Assembly: GCA_002869145.1 (NCBI GenBank)
Contig: PKTM01000029.1
Location: 62,001-126,000, forward strand
Source of the DNA: Denitrovibrio sp.
GTDB lineage: Bacteria > Chrysiogenota > Deferribacteres > Deferribacterales > Geovibrionaceae
Direction of reading: 5' to 3'
Length of the DNA stretch: 64,000 nucleotides
Under the pieces are notes generated by a model. It ran no database searches. It worked only from the letters and a program-made list of their open reading frames with translations, and was not told the origin of the DNA. Below are positions 17,516 to 25,942 of this stretch, piece after piece (positions within the stretch are counted from its first letter, which is position 1; each line of letters begins with the position of its first letter). The translations under genes and the position numbers were made by a program.

Positions 17516-20055
17516 TTCACAAAATTCAGTTCAAATATATTTCTGACATACTCATGGCTTGGCAGTACAGCAAAGCCAACCTTCATCTTGCCCGCTTTCT
17601 CAACATTGTATGAAGTTTTATAGTAATGTCCGCCATTGTTATCATCAACATACTGAAGCTTTACAAACTCTGGTTTTTCCAGCACGCCGCTCTCACCGTC
17701 AAAATCCACAACAGCAAAAATGTCCAGATTGCTATGCTCTATCTTTTCAGATATAACACTAGCCTCAAAAGTTATCTCTGAACCCATCTCTAGTCCGTTG
17801 GTGACAACGTTGGTGTAGCTGAAGCTCACGCCGTCCCAGCCGGAAATAACATTCTCTTTCCAGTCCAAATACTTATCAATGTTTTCATAGTTATTTTCTG
17901 AAACTTCCATATGAAGCTCATGAAGAGGCATATAGTATTTATCAGTATACTCCATGACCATTCTTGAAGTGTTAAAAAAGGCTGCACATACCTTTATAGC
18001 CTGTTTCATCATATGCATCCATTCTCTTGGTACACCTGTTCTGTCACGGTTATAAAACATAGGAACTATCTCATTTTCGAGTTTATCGTATATCTCCATA
18101 CTCTCGATGTAATCCTGATAGTCTTCTTTATCGTATTGTTCGCCTGCGCCTATGGCAAAGCCTGTTTCGCCGTTGTAACCTTCGTCCCACCATCCATCAA
18201 GTATAGAGAAGTTCAGTCCGCCGTTAGCGGCTATCTTCATACCGGAAGTACCTGAGGCTTCCATAGGTCTTCTAGGTGTATTAAGCCAAATATCAACACC
18301 GTGAGACAGATGTCTGGCCACTTCTATGTCGTAGTCCTCAATAAAGACGATTTTATCCCTGAACTGTGGTTTACGGCATATGTGGAATATTTTCTTAATA
18401 ATCTCTTTACCGCCATCATCTTTAGGGTGTGCTTTACCTGCTATCAGGATTTGAACTGGTTTATCATGATCATTAAGTATTTTTTCAAGTCTAGCTTCAT
18501 CCATAAAAAGCAGATAACCACGTTTATATGTAGCAAAACGTCTTGCAAAGCCTATTGTAAGCACATCGGGACGTAAAACCTCATCAGCTTTTGTTATCTC
18601 ACTGCCTGTGCCGCCGCTTTTAATAAGGTGTTTTTTCAGCCTTTCTCTGGCAAACATAATAAGCCTGCTTCTCTGCTTCTCTTTCGCTTCAAAAAGTGCG
18701 GAATCAGGTATCTTCTCTATATCTTTCCAAACATCAAAATCATAAGGTTTGTAAACCCACGCCTCAGACATATATCTGGTGTAAAGTGTTTTAAAATTTT
18801 CCGCTATGAAAGTAGGCAGGTGTACGCCGTTTGTAACATGACCGATAGGCACATACTCTTCCAGAGCGTTGTTCCAGAGCTTTTTAAACATCTCTCTGGA
18901 CACCTTTCCGTGCAGGGCACTAACTCCGTTGCGATATGTAGAAAGCCTTATACCGCAGATAGCCATAGCGAAACCTTCTGTTTCGTCAAATGGGTTTTCA
19001 CGCCCGAACCCCATAAGCTGGTTAATATTAAATCCGGTCTCGCTGAATATCGGACCGAGATATCTGTTTATCTGATCTACGCTGAAAACGTCAAATCCTG
19101 CTGGAACAGGTGTGTGAGTTGTAAAAAGTGTACTTTTTTTAACAATTTCAGCTGCTTTGCGCAGCGGAAGACCATCAGAGACATATTTCCTGATACGCTC
19201 AAGAGCAGCAAACGAAGGGTGGCCTTCATTCAGGTGATAAACAGTCGGTGTTTTACCCATAGCATCAAGCGCTCTCGCACCTGCTATACCAAGTATTATC
19301 TCCTGTTTGATACGAGTATCAGTGTCACCGCCATAAAGCTGTCCTGTTATTTTTCTGTCTTATATGTGATTGGTTATGATGTCTGTGTCAAGCAGATAAA
19401 GCTGGATAACACCTACTGTCATCTCCCATATCTTCACACTAACATTTCTTTGAGCAATCTTTACGGTAACCATCAAAGGTTCGCCGTTTTTATCCTCTAC
19501 AAGTTTCAGAGGCATACGGTGAAATTCGTTATAAGGGACAGACTGCTGCTGCCACCCGTCAGTGTTAAGGTATTGATGAAAATAACCGTTTCTATACAGC
19601 AAACCCACAGCCATGAAAGGTATGCCGAGGTCACTTGCTGATTTGCAATGGTCACCGGAAAGCACACCCAGACCACCGGAATACAGTTTACATGATTCAT
19701 GTATACCGTATTCAGCACTGAAATATGCAACGCTCATACCTTCTGCTCTTTTGCCTGCATGAGCCAGGTCAAACCATTTAGGGAGCATTTTATATTCGTT
19801 CAGCCTTTCATAAACATTGTCCATATAGTTCATAAAGACCGGGTCTGCTATCAGCCTGTTGAAATCTTTATCTGTCAGCCTGGAAAGAACTGCCACAGGG
19901 TTGTGTCCGCACTCTTCCCAAAGATCATAGTCTATCATACGGAAAAGCTCTCTGGCTTCCCATGTCCAGCCATACCAAAGGTTATGGGCAATGGCCTGAA
20001 GAGGACGCAGTTTGTCTGGGAGCTTAGTTTTTACATTAAATTCGTAAACTTTCAT
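17506..20055 (-). pseudogene. glgP: Alpha-glucan phosphorylase (GT35), interrupted by one in-frame TAA
   Basis: The frame from the ATG at 20055 encodes a Thermotoga AgpA-type glucan phosphorylase of 849 codons, full length except for TAA at 19360-19362 (codon 232). Residues before it include HNLWYGWTWEARELF and YSGGLGVLSGDH. The same frame continues directly with DRKITGQLYGGDTDTR, HLNEGHPSFA and the PLP-lysine region EASGTSGMKIAANGG. No frameshift is needed. Homologues read DTDI, six residues, then DRKIT, with Glu usual just before DRKIT, so GAA to TAA is the simplest explanation. The enzyme releases glucose-1-phosphate from glycogen. The start at 20055 has AGGTGA five bases upstream; a GTG three codons earlier is less likely. 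As read, only an inactive 231-residue fragment would be made, unless internal initiation at 19260 occurs. Confidence 0.85.
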
Positions 20056-20083
20056 TATATTCACCTATTTAAAAATTTTAGGT

Positions 20084-20518
20084 TCAAATTCCGGTGTGGC
20101 CGAATCCGCCTGCACCACGTTCTGTATCGGAAAGATCATCCACGCTGACAAAATCTGCCTGCACAACTGGCGCTATAACCATTTGTGCAATGCGGTCACC
20201 CTTTTTGTATGTGAAAGTTTCGTCTCCGTGATTAATAAGTATAACACCAATTTCGCCTCTGTAATCAGCATCTATAGTACCAGGGCTGTTTAAAACTGTA
20301 ACCCCCTGTTTGTATGCCAGGCCGCTTCTGGGGCGAACCTGAGCTTCGTAACCTTCGGGAAGTTCCAAAGATATTCCAGTTTTTACCATAGCGCGTGAAC
20401 CGCTTTCTATGCTGCCGCTGTTTGCAGCCATAAGGTCAACACCAGCTGCCAGTTCTGACTTGTAATCATGTATAAATGATTTATCAGTAGCTTTTATCTT
20501 TACGGTAAGAGTCTGCAC
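20084..20518 (-). CDS. dut: dUTP diphosphatase
   Basis: 144 residues, the trimeric dUTPase type. The five motifs are visible: AAGVDLMA, a serine-bearing [18 protein letters not shown] with the catalytic Asp, [10 protein letters not shown], and the C-terminal P-loop-like [10 protein letters not shown]. It hydrolyses dUTP to dUMP and pyrophosphate. The start is GTG at 20518 with GGAG eight bases upstream, overlapping the M16 peptidase gene by 19 bases. Confidence 0.95.
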   Translation of the reverse strand: MQTLTVKIKATDKSFIHDYKSELAAGVDLMAANSGSIESGSRAMVKTGISLELPEGYEAQVRPRSGLAYKQGVTVLNSPGTIDADYRGEIGVILINHGDETFTYKKGDRIAQMVIAPVVQADFVSVDDLSDTERGAGGFGHTGI

Positions 20519-21729
20519 AAGCTGTACTCCTTGCTTAGTAAATCTTCTGCTATAGAGTTTACACTCTTCACACTTAAAGAGTCAACCAGCTGCAATACAT
20601 ATTTTTCATCAAGCAGCGCACCATAGTGATACAGATGTCTAAAGTTCATCTGAACTCTTGATTCCAGAGTTTCAAAATTTGAAAAGTATGAAAATTTGAG
20701 CTGATTCTTTATCATTACCAGTTCATCTTCGGTAATACCACGAGAAACTATCTTATCGATCTCTTTTTCACAAAGACGTATAACCTTGTCATACTTCTCA
20801 GGTGCACAAGAGAACAGTATGCTCATGTAGCCGCCTTTTGCATATAGTATGGATTCGCTTTCAATGTTGTAGCAGAGTCCGCGCTTTTCGCGAACCTCCT
20901 GAAAAAGCCTTGAGCTCATAAGCCCGCCGAGGATCATCCCCAGTCCGCCAAGAGCAAATCTTCTTTCATCGCTGTATCTGAATGCCGGAAACATCATCTG
21001 TGCATGTATCTGTCCGGACTTAAATTCTTTGTCGTGCTGGAAGCTGTTGTAGTTAACAGTATATTCGCCGTTAGGAGCTGTTTCGGCTTTTGCAGATGGA
21101 AAATTATCTGAGATACGCATTGATACCTCATCAGGGTCAACATCACCACAGACAGCAATTACACAGTTCTCAGGGGTGAAATTACTTCGGTAATACTCTG
21201 TAAGCGTTTTCAGTGTAAGAGAATTAACACTTTCTATGGTTCCAGATACAGGATATTGCAAAGGGCTTCCGCTGAATATTTTTTCTTCGGCCAATTCGCC
21301 AAGATATTCCTCCGGGTTGTCCAGTGTGGAGTTTATCTCTTCAGCTATTATATTCTTCTCCTGAGACAGGTCTTTCGAAGTAAATTCCGGATAGAAACAG
21401 ATGTTTGCTAGCAGTTTTACAAAAAGCTCCAGATTTTCTTTGAAACCTTTAATATAGAAAGACGTGATCTCTTTGGAGGTATATGCATTCAGATACCCGC
21501 CGTACATTTCAGAAAATCTGCTTATGTCTTCTGATGAGTAGTCTCTTGTTTGTCTGAACGCCATGTGCTCTATGACATGGGATATGCCATTAACACTGGT
21601 GGGTTCGTGAACTGAGCCTTTTCTGAAAAACACAGACATAGTGAAAAGCCCTGATGTGTCAGAAACTTTTTCATATATAACAGGAATATTGTTTACTTTT
21701 AATATTTTGCGCAAATTTAGCGACCTCAT
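20500..21729 (-). CDS. M16 family zinc metallopeptidase
   Basis: 409 residues. The inverted zinc motif HVIEHM lies near residues 47-52, with the distal glutamate in IIAEEINS about 75 residues later. The second half has the catalytically inert M16 C-domain ([14 protein letters not shown]). This is the processing-peptidase-like family often placed between pnp and dut. The ATG at 21729 lacks a ribosome-binding site. A TTG at 21714 has GAGG nine bases upstream and would give 404 residues, so the start is uncertain. It is the first gene of its operon, behind the promoter at 21818-21846. Confidence 0.88.
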   Translation of the reverse strand: MRSLNLRKILKVNNIPVIYEKVSDTSGLFTMSVFFRKGSVHEPTSVNGISHVIEHMAFRQTRDYSSEDISRFSEMYGGYLNAYTSKEITSFYIKGFKENLELFVKLLANICFYPEFTSKDLSQEKNIIAEEINSTLDNPEEYLGELAEEKIFSGSPLQYPVSGTIESVNSLTLKTLTEYYRSNFTPENCVIAVCGDVDPDEVSMRISDNFPSAKAETAPNGEYTVNYNSFQHDKEFKSGQIHAQMMFPAFRYSDERRFALGGLGMILGGLMSSRLFQEVREKRGLCYNIESESILYAKGGYMSILFSCAPEKYDKVIRLCEKEIDKIVSRGITEDELVMIKNQLKFSYFSNFETLESRVQMNFRHLYHYGALLDEKYVLQLVDSLSVKSVNSIAEDLLSKEYSLCRLLP

Positions 21730-21817
21730 TAATCATCATTCTGGACAATACTTTAACAGTCTCACACCATAAGCGTATAATGCTCGTCAGGATGACAAAA
21801 ATATTTATAAGGACGTA

Positions 21818-21846
21818 ATACTACACTCTAAATATAGGCTGGTCAA
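21818..21846 (-). promoter_or_regulatory. Sigma-70-type promoter for the M16-dut-glgP operon
   Basis: On the minus strand TTGACC (21846-21841), a 17-base spacer and TAGTAT (21823-21818). The -35 matches five of six consensus bases. It starts about ten bases beyond the pnp terminator, so it re-initiates transcription after the upstream operon ends. The predicted leader is about 80 bases. Confidence 0.6.
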
Positions 21847-21850
21847 CGTA

Positions 21851-21880
21851 TGAAAAAAAGGGGCACAGTGTGCCCCTTTG
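21851..21880 (-). terminator. Intrinsic terminator after pnp
   Basis: A perfect GC-rich inverted repeat (GGGGCAC, loop AGT in plus orientation, GTGCCCC, extended by A/T pairs) is followed on the minus strand by a run of seven T. It lies eight bases after the pnp stop and closes the rimP-to-pnp operon. Confidence 0.9.
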
Positions 21881-21887
21881 TAATTTA

Positions 21888-24020
21888 TTACTCGCCGTCT
21901 TTCTCTTCTCTCTTTGGTCTTTCGAGAAGGACTTTTCTGGATAGTTTATATCTGCCATTGTTGTCTTTACCAACAACCTTAACCTGAACTTTGTCGCCCA
22001 CGTTCAGGAAGTCAGCAAGTGAGTCGATACGCTCATGGCTATACTGGGAAACGTGAAGCAGGGCTTCTTGTCCAGGTATAACCTCTACGAATGCGCCGTA
22101 TTCCATCATCTTTTTGACAGTAGCATCATAAACGCCGCCATCTTCGATCTCAGCAACTATCTCATTCACTTTGCCAACTGCTATTTCTATAGAAGCTTTA
22201 TCAGAAGCGAAAATGTTGATTGTTCCTGTATCATCGATGTCTATAGCTGCGCCTGATTCCTCGATGATAGATTTAATCATCTTGCCTCCAGGTCCGATAA
22301 CCATGCCGATCTTCTCTGGGTTGATCTTCATAGTAACGTATCTAGGAGCAGTAGGAGCAAGCTCTGTGTTAGGTTCAGGCATGTGCTCAGTCATCTTGCC
22401 AAGTATGTGCATACGGGCAGCCTTAGCCTGACCAAGAGCAGCTTCAAGAAGGTCTCTTGAAAGTCCTTCGATCTTTATATCCATCTGAAGCGCTGTGATA
22501 CCTTCTTTAGTACCAGTCACTTTGAAGTCCATGTCGCCTAGGTGATCCTCTGTGCCGAGAATGTCAGAAAGTACTGCATATCTGTCTGCACCTTCGTAGA
22601 TAAGACCCATAGCAACACCGGCAACAGGAGACTTAATAGGTACACCAGCATCCATAAGTGCAAGGCAACCGCCGCACACTGTAGCCATAGATGATGAACC
22701 GTTAGACTCAAGTACCTCAGAAACTATTCTGATGGTATATGGGAAGTCATCTTCGTGAGGGAGAACATAAGAGAGTGCTCTCTCTGCAAGTGCTCCGTGA
22801 CCAATCTCACGACGGCCCGGGCCTCTGAGAAAGCCAACCTCACCCACACAAAATGGAGGAAAGTTGTAATGAAGCATAAACTTCTTTTTACCATCACCAT
22901 AAATAGTGTCCATGATCTGAGTATCAGTCTTTGTACCGAGAGTAGCTACAACAAGAGCCTGTGTTTCCCCTCTGGTAAAAAGTCCTGAACCGTGAGCCAT
23001 AGGCAGAAGCCTTGTCTCAATATCGATATCACGGATATCAGAGTATGAACGCCCGTCTATTCTGGTTTTAGAGTCGATAGTGAAGTCTCTGAAAGCCTTC
23101 TTTTCAACTTCATGATAGATGTTTTTGTAGAGTGATTCGTCGAAATCATCTTCGCCTATCTTCTCTTTCATGGTCTCAATGTATTCTTCGCCTATCTTAT
23201 CAAGTGCTTCGTACTTTTCAAGTTTAGCAGGAATAACAAGAGCCTCTTTAAGCTTATCAACAAGCTGAGACATAGCTTCATCAACCAACTCATCTGCAAC
23301 ACAAAAGCTTGTGTATTCAAATTTCGCTTTACCGAGTTTTTCAACCATCTCGTTTTGTTTAGCTACAAGTTTTTTGATGTTGTCATGTCCAAACTGGAGG
23401 GCTTCGATGACATCTTCTTCACTTACTATATCCATGCCCGCTTCCACCATAACTATGGCGTCATCAGTACATGCAAGTATAATGTTAATGTCAAGTTCTT
23501 CCATCCTGTCCGCTGGCGGGTTGATTATAAGCTCGCCATCAAGACGACCCACACGAACACCTGCTATAGGGCCGTTAAAAGGGATGTCTGATATCATAAG
23601 AGCCGCTGAAGCGCCGTTCATAGCGAGCATGTCAGGAGAATTAACGCCATCGTATGACAGAACATGAGCTATAACCTGAGTTTCATTTCTGAATCCGTCA
23701 GGAAACATAGGACGAAGAGGTCTGTCTATCAGTCTTGATGTAAGAGTCTCTCTGTCGGTAGGTTTTGCTTCTCTTTTGAAGAATCCACCAGGAATCTTAC
23801 CAGAAGCATAAAACTTCTCTATATAGTTAACAGTAAGAGGGAAAAACCCTTGGTTTTCTGAAGCAGTTTTTCTGCCTGCCGCTGTCACGAGTACAACTGT
23901 TCCGCCTTGTTTTACCCAAACACTGCCGTTAGCCTGTTTAGCTTTCCAGCCTGTTTCGAAAATAATTTCCTCCGCTGAGTCGTTCAGACGAATAGGAAAT
24001 TCGAGGATATTTTTTTCCAT
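21888..24020 (-). CDS. pnp: Polynucleotide phosphorylase
   Basis: 710 residues: two RNase PH-like domains separated by a helical domain, then KH (MVIGPGGKMIKSI near 565) and S1 (YDATVKKMMEYGAFVEV near 630) RNA-binding domains. It degrades RNA 3' to 5' with phosphate, as part of the mRNA decay machinery. It follows rpsO by 11 bases, the standard rpsO-pnp order, and is followed by a strong terminator. No truncation is seen. Confidence 0.96.
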   Translation of the reverse strand: MEKNILEFPIRLNDSAEEIIFETGWKAKQANGSVWVKQGGTVVLVTAAGRKTASENQGFFPLTVNYIEKFYASGKIPGGFFKREAKPTDRETLTSRLIDRPLRPMFPDGFRNETQVIAHVLSYDGVNSPDMLAMNGASAALMISDIPFNGPIAGVRVGRLDGELIINPPADRMEELDINIILACTDDAIVMVEAGMDIVSEEDVIEALQFGHDNIKKLVAKQNEMVEKLGKAKFEYTSFCVADELVDEAMSQLVDKLKEALVIPAKLEKYEALDKIGEEYIETMKEKIGEDDFDESLYKNIYHEVEKKAFRDFTIDSKTRIDGRSYSDIRDIDIETRLLPMAHGSGLFTRGETQALVVATLGTKTDTQIMDTIYGDGKKKFMLHYNFPPFCVGEVGFLRGPGRREIGHGALAERALSYVLPHEDDFPYTIRIVSEVLESNGSSSMATVCGGCLALMDAGVPIKSPVAGVAMGLIYEGADRYAVLSDILGTEDHLGDMDFKVTGTKEGITALQMDIKIEGLSRDLLEAALGQAKAARMHILGKMTEHMPEPNTELAPTAPRYVTMKINPEKIGMVIGPGGKMIKSIIEESGAAIDIDDTGTINIFASDKASIEIAVGKVNEIVAEIEDGGVYDATVKKMMEYGAFVEVIPGQEALLHVSQYSHERIDSLADFLNVGDKVQVKVVGKDNNGRYKLSRKVLLERPKREEKDGE

Positions 24021-24031
24021 ATTTTAAACCA

Positions 24032-24301
24032 TTACTTCCTTATGCCAAGTGCATCGATGAGCTTCTTGTATCTAATGTAGTCTTTCTTTTTAACGTAATC
24101 TAGGAGCTTTCTTCTCTGGCTAACAAGGAGCAGAAGGCCACGTCTTGAGTGGTGATCTTTAGGTTTAGTTTTGAAGTGCTCTGTCAGGTATGTGATTCTC
24201 TCTGAAAGAAGTGCTACCTGTACCTCTGGGGAGCCTGTATCGGAGTCGTGTGTTTTGTGAGACGCGATAATCTCCTCTTTGCGTTCTTTAGTCATTACCA
24301 T
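24032..24301 (-). CDS. rpsO: Small ribosomal subunit protein S15
   Basis: 89 residues from the ATG at 24301, the usual S15 length. Characteristic segments are [15 protein letters not shown] and [22 protein letters not shown]15 binds 16S rRNA early in 30S assembly. The start is fixed by AGGAGG nine bases upstream; a longer frame from 24367 lacks support. S15 commonly represses its own mRNA through its leader, and the 105-base leader here contains inverted repeats. Confidence 0.95.
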   Translation of the reverse strand: MVMTKERKEEIIASHKTHDSDTGSPEVQVALLSERITYLTEHFKTKPKDHHSRRGLLLLVSQRRKLLDYVKKKDYIRYKKLIDALGIRK

Positions 24302-24327
24302 CTTACTTTTCCTCCTAAGATAAGTAT

Positions 24328-24358
24328 TTAAAATATCATATTTTAACCGGACAGACAA
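24328..24358 (-). promoter_or_regulatory. Possible rpsO promoter overlapping a palindrome
   Basis: In the truB-rpsO gap, TTGTCT (24358-24353) is spaced 17 bases from TATTTT (24335-24330) on the minus strand, four of six matches each. A perfect 9+1+9 palindrome (24328-24346, arms ttaaaatat/atattttaa) covers the -10 and part of the spacer. A six-base inverted repeat (24355-24360 with 24374-24379) lies just upstream. This could be a promoter, an operator, or part of an S15 autoregulatory leader. The evidence is motif-only. Confidence 0.33.
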
Positions 24359-24406
24359 GGTGTTCATATATTTCCTTGTTATTCCGAGTTTTTTCCAAAT
24401 TCAATA

Positions 24407-25300
24407 TTATACCAGCAGCTTTACTATCTTCAACGGTGACTGATCACCTTGAGCATATTCTGCAAAAGCAAGCAGTTTGCCTTCGGGGTCTGCCATGAAA
24501 TACATGTCAGATTTACCGTCTGGAAGCTGTATATAATTGTGCCTCTTTACAGAAACACCATTTTTAACCAGCCTTACCGCATCTTCGTGAATAACAGCAA
24601 CTGGCCAGCCTGTAGCATCAACCACAGAGGTGAAAGCATTTTCGAGCTCACCTTTCTCTTTCATATCTTCCAGATGTGAAAGCTTGTATGAACCTTTGTG
24701 CTTAAAAGCACCGCTGACTGTTCTTATCAGTCCGCTCATAACACCGTAGCAGCCAAGCTTAAGTCCGGCTTCATGGATAACACTGCGGACGTATGTCCCT
24801 TTATAGCAGCTCATCCTGAACATCCCTTCCGGATATTCGTAGTCCATAAGAGATATGTCGTTTATCTTCATAGTCCTTCTGCCGGCATCTTCTATCTCGC
24901 CTTTTCTGGCAAGATCATAAGCCCTCTTACCGCCTATTTTAACAGCGGAAAACGCAGGGATTATGAGCTCCGGCTCGCCGACAAATGACTGAAAAACTTT
25001 ATCTACTTCTTCTTTCGAAGGCTTAATATCATTATTTCTGTCTATTACAGCCCCCGTAGAATCATAGCTGTCGGTAGAATACCCGAGTTCAAAACGGGCG
25101 ACATATTCTTTATCGGTAGCCATCATATAATCCACCAGTTTAGTCGCATAGCCCACGCAAACGGGCAATACGCCTTCCGCCATAGGATCAAGAGTTCCCA
25201 GATGACCGCATTTTTTAACACCAGTAAGCCTTCGAACTGCTTTCACAACGGCAAAAGATGTTAAACCTTTTTCTTTGTAAATGTTTAGTACGCCATTCAT
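24407..25300 (-). CDS. truB: tRNA pseudouridine-55 synthase
   Basis: 297 residues. The catalytic aspartate lies in GHLGTLDPMAEGVLP near 33-47. KEYVARFELGYSTDSYDSTG and RCYKGTYVRS-like (SCYKGTYVRSVIHE) motifs follow, and a PUA-like C-terminus is present. It makes pseudouridine 55 in the T-loop of tRNA. The ATG overlaps the rbfA stop (TAATG). Position between rbfA and rpsO is canonical. Confidence 0.95.
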   Translation of the reverse strand: MNGVLNIYKEKGLTSFAVVKAVRRLTGVKKCGHLGTLDPMAEGVLPVCVGYATKLVDYMMATDKEYVARFELGYSTDSYDSTGAVIDRNNDIKPSKEEVDKVFQSFVGEPELIIPAFSAVKIGGKRAYDLARKGEIEDAGRRTMKINDISLMDYEYPEGMFRMSCYKGTYVRSVIHEAGLKLGCYGVMSGLIRTVSGAFKHKGSYKLSHLEDMKEKGELENAFTSVVDATGWPVAVIHEDAVRLVKNGVSVKRHNYIQLPDGKSDMYFMADPEGKLLAFAEYAQGDQSPLKIVKLLV

Positions 25301-25635
25301 TACTGCTCTTGATTGATGTCTTTCAAAAGAGTATCAATCTTTTGGCCGTAATCTCCTGAATCGTCATAGATAAAACGGAGGGTTGGTACCTTTCTGAGAC
25401 GGAGTCCTTTCAGGATGCAGTGTCTTATGAAGCCTGCGGACCTGTTTAACCCATTCTCGATACCAGCTTTAGCACTTTTGTTATAAGTGCTAAAGTAAAC
25501 TTTTGCAATTGAGAGGTCTTTAGTGACATCCAGCTTAGTGATTACAACATCCTTAATCTTCGGATCTTTAATCTCTTTAAGTAGAACGTCCATAATTTCG
25601 GTGCGTAAAAGCTCTCCTACTCTTCTGTCTCTCAA
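25300..25635 (-). CDS. rbfA: Ribosome-binding factor A
   Basis: 111 residues with the KH-like fold of RbfA (RVGELLRTEIMDVL near the start; AKVYFSTY in the middle; LRKVPTLRFIYDDS near the end). It acts in late 16S rRNA and 30S maturation. The start is a TTG at 25635 immediately after the ylxP stop codon, so translation is probably coupled. The length is normal. Confidence 0.93.
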   Translation of the reverse strand: MRDRRVGELLRTEIMDVLLKEIKDPKIKDVVITKLDVTKDLSIAKVYFSTYNKSAKAGIENGLNRSAGFIRHCILKGLRLRKVPTLRFIYDDSGDYGQKIDTLLKDINQEQ

Positions 25636-25917
25636 TTAAAAAATCTCCTGCTCTATGTCCAGAAGCACAGCATCACCGTAGTCTTCAATAAATGAAGCCA
25701 CCTTAGACAGAACAGAATCTACTCTCTTTCTGTCCGGTGAAACCGTCACAACGGCCAATTCACTGCGGTTCCATGTGTCGTGCAAGCCGACCTCACTAAC
25801 CGCAATGTTAAATTTATTTGTCAATTTCTTCTTCAGGCCTTCTATAACGCTTCTTTTATCTTTCAGCGAAAAGGCCTGATCTATAGCAAGCGTGAATACT
25901 ACTGATCCTATAACCAC
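25636..25917 (-). CDS. YlxP/DUF503 family protein
   Basis: 93 residues, the usual length of the DUF503 family that sits between infB and rbfA in many bacteria. Typical features are SLKDKRSVIEGLKKKL near 17-32 and AVSEVGLHDTWNRSELAVV in the middle. The molecular role is not established; a link to ribosome assembly is inferred from position. It starts with GTG, with AGGT eight bases upstream. Confidence 0.88.
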   Translation of the reverse strand: MVIGSVVFTLAIDQAFSLKDKRSVIEGLKKKLTNKFNIAVSEVGLHDTWNRSELAVVTVSPDRKRVDSVLSKVASFIEDYGDAVLLDIEQEIF

Positions 25918-25942
25918 ACTTATTTACCTGTCAGTGCCGGGA

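Noticed and set aside
18628-19641. A 337-residue open frame antisense to the glucan phosphorylase, spanning its stop codon
   Set aside because: It lies fully opposite a recognisable GT35 gene, has no family features, and its length reflects codon bias of the sense strand.
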